10,027 bases of DNA from Pseudomonadota bacterium (GTDB taxonomy: Bacteria; Pseudomonadota; Gammaproteobacteria; Burkholderiales; Rhodocyclaceae), in NCBI GenBank assembly GCA_030917225.1, contig JAUPVD010000097.1, forward strand, positions 1-10,027. Direction: 5' to 3'. Made by a program: the position numbers and the translations under genes. The stretch's first letter is position 1, and each line of letters opens with the position of its first letter. The notes under the pieces are model-generated. The model saw nothing but the letters and a program-made list of their open reading frames with translations. It did no database searches and was not told the origin of the DNA. Below are positions 6,556 to 10,027 of the stretch, in pieces.

Positions 6556-7586
6556 GTCACTCCCCACCGCATCGGCTTGAATGCCAGGGCTTCGATTTCG
6601 ACCAGCAGGTCGCTGCGGCACACGTCGGCTTGCAAGTAGGCCGCGTTTATCCCGTTGCCGACCAGTTGTTCCAGCGTCGCGCGCACCCGCGGGTAGTCCT
6701 GTGCGTGGCGGACATATACGCGATAGATCAGGTCGTGCAGGGTATAGGGCGTTGCCGGGTGATCCTGGTTGGCCTGGGAGACGAGCGCGGCCAGGTTGGC
6801 GACGGTTTCCTTGGTCTGCGCGACTACGTCGCCATGGTGCAGCGTCGCGTGGCCGACAATGCTGGCGGTGCCGGAAATGAACAGGACTTCGTTGTCGCCA
6901 TTGGCCACGGTGGCGGCACGGGTAAAAGTGGGGCTGCGCGGGCCGTACTCCGCCGGGTAGGCAAATGCGCTGACCTGGCGCGGGTTTTCGATCTGGGTGG
7001 ATGGCGCCCGACCGGCCATGAAGGCAATCGACAGCGGCCCTTGCCGTACGCCGAGCGCACAGGCTACCGGGCTGCTGTCGACAGGCCGTTCGAACGCGAC
7101 AAACGCCTGGTGACGGCCGATATTGAACTGCCGATACCGCTCCAGCCCGCATTCCTCCTCGTGAATTCGCGGCAGGTAGTTCCAGGTGCGCCACAGATAG
7201 GGGAAACCTTCCGCCGCCAATAACGCAAATATCTGCCGGTAGGCTTGTTCGGCGGCGAGCTGTAGCGACGATTCCGCTGTGCCGAGTCCCAGCTGGCTTT
7301 CGTCAATTTCGATCACGCCGAACAACAGCGCTTCGTTGCGACGGAAGGTAATGTTCTGGAAGCGGTGTTGCCGGCAGGGATGGTCGCCATACCAGATTTC
7401 CTGCAGCGTTCCCGTTGCGTCGAGCATCGGCGCGTCAATACGCTGCAATGGCCCCGCATAAGCAAAGTCGCTCGGCAGCGGGCCGATGACCTGCAGGCCT
7501 AATATCAGATTGTCGGGAATGGCGATTGGGCTGGGGGGGGCTTCCGGCCCGATCTGGCTGAACTGTAAGGGGCTTTCAACTTTCAT
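6552..7586 (-). CDS. xanB2: XanB2-like chorismatase / hydroxybenzoate synthase (344 aa)
   Basis: This belongs to the chorismatase family (XanB2, Hyg5, FkbO), once annotated as pteridine-dependent dioxygenase, which cleaves chorismate to hydroxybenzoate and pyruvate. Family blocks are WRTWNYLPRI (132-141), GLERYRQFNIGR (147-158), LFISGTASIVGHAT (235-248) in the YjgF-like half, and CRSDLLVEIEA (323-333). Cys323 and Glu330 keep the seven-residue spacing I recall for the Cys/Glu pair of the 3-hydroxybenzoate-forming type (Hyg5), which favours 3-HBA (or 3-/4-HBA as in XanB2) over dihydroxycyclohexadiene formation. In Xanthomonas the product feeds both xanthomonadin and ubiquinone. The ATG at 7584-7586 has a poor Shine-Dalgarno. 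A C8 run lies in codons 16-18. It is first in a two-gene operon with mipA. Confidence 0.88.
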   Translation of the reverse strand: MKVESPLQFSQIGPEAPPSPIAIPDNLILGLQVIGPLPSDFAYAGPLQRIDAPMLDATGTLQEIWYGDHPCRQHRFQNITFRRNEALLFGVIEIDESQLGLGTAESSLQLAAEQAYRQIFALLAAEGFPYLWRTWNYLPRIHEEECGLERYRQFNIGRHQAFVAFERPVDSSPVACALGVRQGPLSIAFMAGRAPSTQIENPRQVSAFAYPAEYGPRSPTFTRAATVANGDNEVLFISGTASIVGHATLHHGDVVAQTKETVANLAALVSQANQDHPATPYTLHDLIYRVYVRHAQDYPRVRATLEQLVGNGINAAYLQADVCRSDLLVEIEALAFKPMRWGVT

Positions 7587-7628
7587 GACATGCTTGGCTC
7601 AACTGCTGTGGCCGTCGACTTCCAACGC

Positions 7629-7655
7629 CAACAAGGTACCGCATAGCGGTTGTTG
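7629..7655 (-). other. hairpin in the chorismatase leader
   Basis: CAACA (7629-7633) and ACCGC (7638-7642) pair with GCGGT (7646-7650) and TGTTG (7651-7655), giving ten base pairs with a four-base bulge and an ATA loop. It lies 43 bp upstream of the chorismatase ATG, in what should be its 5' leader. No clear -10/-35 pair could be fixed for this operon in 7587-7810. Confidence 0.35.
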
Positions 7656-7722
7656 CACCCGTTCTGGTTATCAAGGGTGTAATGATCGCATGAAGTGAGC
7701 CGGATGGAAGCAGAACTTCAGC

Positions 7723-7740
7723 CTGCGGCTACGGCCGCAG
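7723..7740. other. perfect 7-bp stem with TACG tetraloop
   Basis: CTGCGGC and GCCGCAG flank a TACG loop. On the + strand RNA this is C(UACG)G, a member of the very stable UNCG tetraloop class. No gene is seen on the + strand here and no T-run follows on either side, so a role as an intrinsic terminator is doubtful. It may shape the upstream end of the chorismatase transcript. Confidence 0.4.
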
Positions 7741-7810
7741 CGTGTGCAGGGAGTCGGTTGGCGGGCATGATGGGCGCGATGCTACCTGGCATTCAGCGCC
7801 CGACCGGGCT

Positions 7811-7867
7811 TAGGTTCTGTTGACGTTTGTTTCGCCGCAGTCGTGAAACAAACGTCAACAGAACCTA
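7811..7867. repeat. perfect 23-bp inverted repeat at the end of tetR
   Basis: Arms 7811-7833 and 7845-7867 are exact reverse complements (TAGGTTCTGTTGACG at the outer end), around an 11-base loop. The right arm supplies the TAG stop of the tetR gene (7865-7867). The structure would be a very stable hairpin at the 3' end of the tetR mRNA, probably ending or protecting it, but no T-run follows on either strand. Perfect arms with TA at both outer edges also resemble a small transposon-derived element; GTTCTGTTG at the ends is reminiscent of insertion-sequence termini, a resemblance I cannot verify. Confidence 0.7.
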
Positions 7868-8491
7868 GCGATGTTGCAGAAAGCCGAAGCCGCAAGCGGT
7901 AGTGACCAGCTCCGCCGCATGGGTGGCGGTTGGCAGTTCGCTGTCGAAACCCAGTTCCTGCAGTTGGCCGTCGATCAGCAACACCGCCAGCCCATGTACT
8001 GCCGACCAGGCGGTCAATGTTGCCGCAGTGGGGCCGTAGGGCGCCAGCAGCCCCTGTTCGGCACAGGCGGTGACACTATGCCGCATGCTGGTGAAAACCG
8101 CGTTGCGGGCGGCATCCAGCTCGGGGAGGTCGCTGCGGTCGGCCAGCTCCGGATGGCTCATCGCCAGAAAATAGGCCTGGTGGGTAACGGCAAACTCGAC
8201 ATAAGCCACGCCTTTGCGTTGCAGGCATATGACCGGCTGGGCGGCGGACTTGGTATCCAGCTCGGTGAAACGCTCGTTCAGCAGCAGGTAGCCAGCTTCG
8301 GCCAGTGCTGCCAGCAGCAGACGTTTGCTGGAGAAATGACGAAACGGCGCGGCGGCACTGACACCCAGTGCTTTCGCCAGTTCGCGCAGGGTGAAGCTGA
8401 TTTCGCGATGTTGCTCGATATGGCGCAATGCGGCGTCCAGCAAGGCGTTGCGCAGGTCGCCATGATGGTAGGAAGAAGGCGTGCTGCTCAT
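7865..8491 (-). CDS. TetR family transcriptional regulator with WHG-type C-terminal domain (208 aa)
   Basis: The N-terminus SSYHHGDLRNALLDAAL leads into a TetR helix-turn-helix at about residues 34-53 (FTLRELAKALGVSAAAPFRHF), followed by the SSKRLLLAAL helix. The C-terminal part carries AWSAVHGLAVLLIDG, matching the W-HG signature of the WHG ligand-binding domain. It should act as a dimeric repressor released by a small hydrophobic ligand, which is unknown. I chose the ATG at 8489-8491: it fits the family start, and an in-frame ATG at 8566 would place the promoter and an operator inside the coding region. No Shine-Dalgarno precedes the ATG, and the -10 box ends six bases upstream, so the transcript is probably leaderless. 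Divergent from the FAD oxidoreductase, its likely target. Confidence 0.9.
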   Translation of the reverse strand: MSSTPSSYHHGDLRNALLDAALRHIEQHREISFTLRELAKALGVSAAAPFRHFSSKRLLLAALAEAGYLLLNERFTELDTKSAAQPVICLQRKGVAYVEFAVTHQAYFLAMSHPELADRSDLPELDAARNAVFTSMRHSVTACAEQGLLAPYGPTAATLTAWSAVHGLAVLLIDGQLQELGFDSELPTATHAAELVTTACGFGFLQHR

Positions 8492-8497
8492 GCCGGC

Positions 8498-8526
8498 ACT
8501 ATAGCCGGCACGGCGTATGTGATCAA
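8498..8526 (-). promoter_or_regulatory. tetR promoter, predicted leaderless
   Basis: On the minus strand TTGATC (8521-8526), a 17-nt spacer and TATAGT (8498-8503) form a good sigma-70 promoter. The first transcribed base would be at or next to the A of the tetR ATG (8491), so the mRNA would have no 5' leader. The -10 is framed by two GCCGGC hexamers. The -35 lies inside operator site 1, fitting autorepression. Confidence 0.55.
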
Positions 8527-8536
8527 TGGTTACATT
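8516..8536. promoter_or_regulatory. TetR operator site 1
   Basis: A 21-bp quasi-palindrome with half-sites TATGTGA and TTACATT around TCAATGG. It agrees with the reverse complement of site 2 at 18 of 21 positions, including the non-palindromic centre TCAATG. It covers the tetR -35 box and ends 5 bp before the -35 box of the divergent gene. Confidence 0.6.
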
Positions 8537-8540
8537 CGGC

Positions 8541-8569
8541 TTGACGGCCCAAAGTGGCCTCGGCATGAT
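8541..8569 (+). promoter_or_regulatory. promoter of the FAD oxidoreductase gene
   Basis: TTGACG (8541-8546), a 17-nt spacer and CATGAT (8564-8569) form a plausible sigma-70 promoter, with transcription starting near 8576 inside operator site 2. A strong Shine-Dalgarno, GGAGGGG (8594-8600), precedes the ATG at 8603 by two bases after the G-run. Confidence 0.5.
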
Positions 8570-8571
8570 CC

Positions 8572-8592
8572 AATGTAAACATTGATTACATT
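8572..8592. promoter_or_regulatory. TetR operator site 2
   Basis: A 21-bp sequence with perfect 7-bp half-sites, AATGTAA and TTACATT, separated by ACATTGA. It lies just downstream of the -10 box, over the expected start point of the oxidoreductase transcript, where a bound repressor would block initiation. Its centre is 56 bp from that of site 1. Confidence 0.65.
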
Positions 8593-8602
8593 TGGAGGGG
8601 GT

Positions 8603-10027
8603 ATGAAAGACTTACCGCAGGGCCCGTTCGACGCAATTGTTATCGGTTCCGGTATCGGCTCGCTGACTACCGCGGTATTGCTGGCCAAGTTGCAGCACAA
8701 ACGTGTGCTGGTACTGGAGCAGCATTTCACCATCGGCGGCCAGACGCATGCATTCAAGCGGCGCGGGCGTTTCGAGTTCGACGTCGGCATCCACTATATC
8801 GGCGATATGGGGAACGGGATGGGCCGGCGCCTGTTCGACTACCTGACCGAGGGGCAACTGCAGTGGCAGCCGATGCCACCCGAGTTCCAGCGTTATGTCT
8901 ATCCGGATTTCGAGTTTTCGGTGCCATCCAACCCGCGGGAATACAAGCGCCGCCTGATCGAGATGTTTCCGCTGGAGCGGGCGGCAATCGAGCAGTATTT
9001 CACCGATCTGCGCAGCGCTGTCAATTGGTACGGTGCCGCCCATCTGGTCGATGCGATGCCGCCGCTGGCGCGGTTGCCACTGCGTTTTGCCGTGCGCAGT
9101 GCCGGCCGGGTGGCATGTATGACACTGGGCGCCTATCTCGATCGCCATTTCCGCAGCCCGCAGCTGAAGGCGCTGCTGGCCTCGCAATGGGGCGACTACG
9201 GCTTGCCGCCGAGCCAGGCGGCGTTTGGCATGCACGCGCTGGTGGAGGTCCATTACTGGCGCGGCGGCTGGTATCCGGTCGGCGGCGCCAAACGGATTGC
9301 TGAGGCGATGGCGCCGATCATCGAACGCGCTGGCGGCGTGGTGCTGGCGGCGCAGACGGTGGACGAAATCCTGGTCGAACGGGGGGCCGCGGTGGGTGTG
9401 CGTTGCCACAACACCATCAAGCCACATCTGCCGCCGCATGAGTTCCGCGCGCCACTGATCGTTTCCGGAGCCGGTGCCGATGTGACCTACAACAAACTCT
9501 TGCCGGCTGGCGTGCCGATTCCGTTCCGTGCCGAACTGCAGGCACAGTCGAATGGCGTCAGTGCGGTGTGTGTCTATCTCGGGCTGAAGGACTCACCGGC
9601 AACGCTGGGAGTCAAAGGCGAAAACCACTGGGTTTACGGTGGCTACGATCACGATGCCGCGCTGACCAGCGGCAAACTCGGCCACGGTTATTACCTGTCG
9701 TTTCCGTCGCTGAAAAACCCGAAGGCTCATGCCAGGGGCCATACCGCCGATATCATCACCTTTGCTGCGTACGAGCCGTTCAAGCAATGGGCCGAAGGGC
9801 AGTGGAAAAAGCGTGGCGAGGATTACGAAGCCCTGAAGCGGCAGATTGCCGAGCAGCTGATCGGTCAGGTGGATGAACATCTGCCCGGTTTTGCCGATCT
9901 GGTGAGTTATCCTAAAAACCGTAGTTACCCCATTCCGTCAGCATTATTTTGGAGAAATCCGACCGTTGGAGGCGGGGCAATCCCGGTCAATGTGCGTTTG
10001 AGGTGCTCGCAGATCAGGAGCCAGACA
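8603..10027 (+). CDS. RetSat/CrtI-like FAD-dependent oxidoreductase, probably interrupted near residue 436
   Basis: The N-terminus holds the FAD-binding Rossmann motif IGSGIGSLTT (14-23) with the ribose-binding Glu39. It continues with GGQTHAFKRRG (45-55) and FDVGIHYIG (59-67), the block typical of all-trans-retinol 13,14-reductase and phytoene-desaturase relatives. Further family-like text runs to HLPGFADLV (ending at 9904). Such enzymes reduce, desaturate or isomerise conjugated polyene chains; the substrate here is unknown, and a polyene pigment or carotenoid is plausible. The frame stays open to the window edge (475 codons), but from about 9911 the residues (PKNRSYPIPSALFWRNP...) no longer look like the C-terminal FAD-closing region, which would be expected to run to about 510-530 residues. 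I infer an insertion that truncates or replaces the C-terminus. Confidence 0.8.
   Translation, partial: MKDLPQGPFDAIVIGSGIGSLTTAVLLAKLQHKRVLVLEQHFTIGGQTHAFKRRGRFEFDVGIHYIGDMGNGMGRRLFDYLTEGQLQWQPMPPEFQRYVYPDFEFSVPSNPREYKRRLIEMFPLERAAIEQYFTDLRSAVNWYGAAHLVDAMPPLARLPLRFAVRSAGRVACMTLGAYLDRHFRSPQLKALLASQWGDYGLPPSQAAFGMHALVEVHYWRGGWYPVGGAKRIAEAMAPIIERAGGVVLAAQTVDEILVERGAAVGVRCHNTIKPHLPPHEFRAPLIVSGAGADVTYNKLLPAGVPIPFRAELQAQSNGVSAVCVYLGLKDSPATLGVKGENHWVYGGYDHDAALTSGKLGHGYYLSFPSLKNPKAHARGHTADIITFAAYEPFKQWAEGQWKKRGEDYEALKRQIAEQLIGQVDEHLPGFADLVSYPKNRSYPIPSALFWRNPTVGGGAIPVNVRLRCSQIRSQT
9911..10027. mobile_element. probable left end of an insertion sequence
   Basis: At about 9911 the oxidoreductase loses its family pattern and base composition shifts: 9911-9965 is distinctly AT-richer, with runs such as CCTAAAAACC and CATTATTTTGG. 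The window ends with AGGAG (10016-10020) six bases before its last base, an A, which could be the first base of an ATG of a transposase just outside. The CCTA start could be an IS terminus (IS1380-like elements often begin with CC), but I cannot name the family. The exact boundary and any target duplication need the right flank. Confidence 0.4.

Noticed and set aside
6556..7194. Upstream in-frame extension of the MipA-like gene to 489 residues
   Set aside because: The extension reads through the chorismatase gene in another frame; a signal peptide begins at the ATG at 6553-6555.
8492..8566. Upstream ATG for tetR adding 25 residues
   Set aside because: It would put the TATAGT promoter and operator site 1 inside the coding region, and the family N-terminus starts at the downstream ATG.
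8612..9439. Minus-strand open frame of 275 codons opposite the FAD oxidoreductase
   Set aside because: The + strand has a clear FAD fold, promoter and Shine-Dalgarno; this frame is its shadow.
1..10027. CRISPR array, tRNA/rRNA genes, Neisseria DNA uptake sequences
   Set aside because: I saw no regularly spaced direct repeats, no cloverleaf-like segment and no GCCGTCTGAA or its complement in reading the window.

Overview
The window is about 60% GC and reads like a proteobacterial chromosome, most likely a betaproteobacterium. A Neisseriales-like host is only a guess. I saw no copy of the Neisseria uptake sequence GCCGTCTGAA. Most of the window (1-7586) looks like part of an aryl-polyene pigment cluster of the xanthomonadin type. 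The key evidence is a chorismatase of the XanB2/Hyg5/FkbO family (6552-7586), which would supply a hydroxybenzoate starter, lying beside a dedicated acyl carrier protein, a ketosynthase and a FabZ-like dehydratase.

Layout: (1) 1-49, the last codons of a FabG-type ketoreductase on +, followed by a 102-bp inverted-repeat structure (49-150). (2) 167-3477, a four-gene minus-strand operon; in transcription order it is PlsC-like acyltransferase, family 2 glycosyltransferase, UbiE-like methyltransferase and a second SAM methyltransferase. (3) 3478-3673, a divergent promoter region with a perfect TATAAT. (4) 3674-5704, a tight + operon ACP - ketosynthase - dehydratase with 1-nt spacing and an ATGA overlap. 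(5) 5725-7586, a minus-strand pair chorismatase - MipA/OmpV outer-membrane protein, also joined by ATGA. (6) 7587-7864, an intergenic stretch with two hairpins and a perfect 23-bp inverted repeat. (7) 7865-8491, a TetR/WHG regulator on minus, divergent from (8) a RetSat/CrtI-like FAD oxidoreductase from 8603 to the window edge.

Proposed pathway: the chorismatase makes 3- and/or 4-hydroxybenzoate. The ACP, ketosynthase, ketoreductase and dehydratase extend it to a conjugated polyene. The methyltransferases may modify the aryl head or chain, and the acyltransferase and glycosyltransferase may attach the polyene to a lipid or sugar carrier for the outer membrane, where the MipA-like protein sits. 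The activating ligase, chain-length factor, thioesterase and exporter expected in such clusters are not in this window and may lie left of position 1.

The tetR/oxidoreductase pair looks like a separate regulated module. Its 110-bp intergenic region holds two matching 21-bp quasi-palindromes, placed over the tetR -35 box and the oxidoreductase start point, and tetR appears to be leaderless. The oxidoreductase departs from its family's pattern near 9911, where more AT-rich DNA begins and a good Shine-Dalgarno ends the window. This suggests a mobile element has interrupted the gene. All functions are read from motifs and context without any database search.
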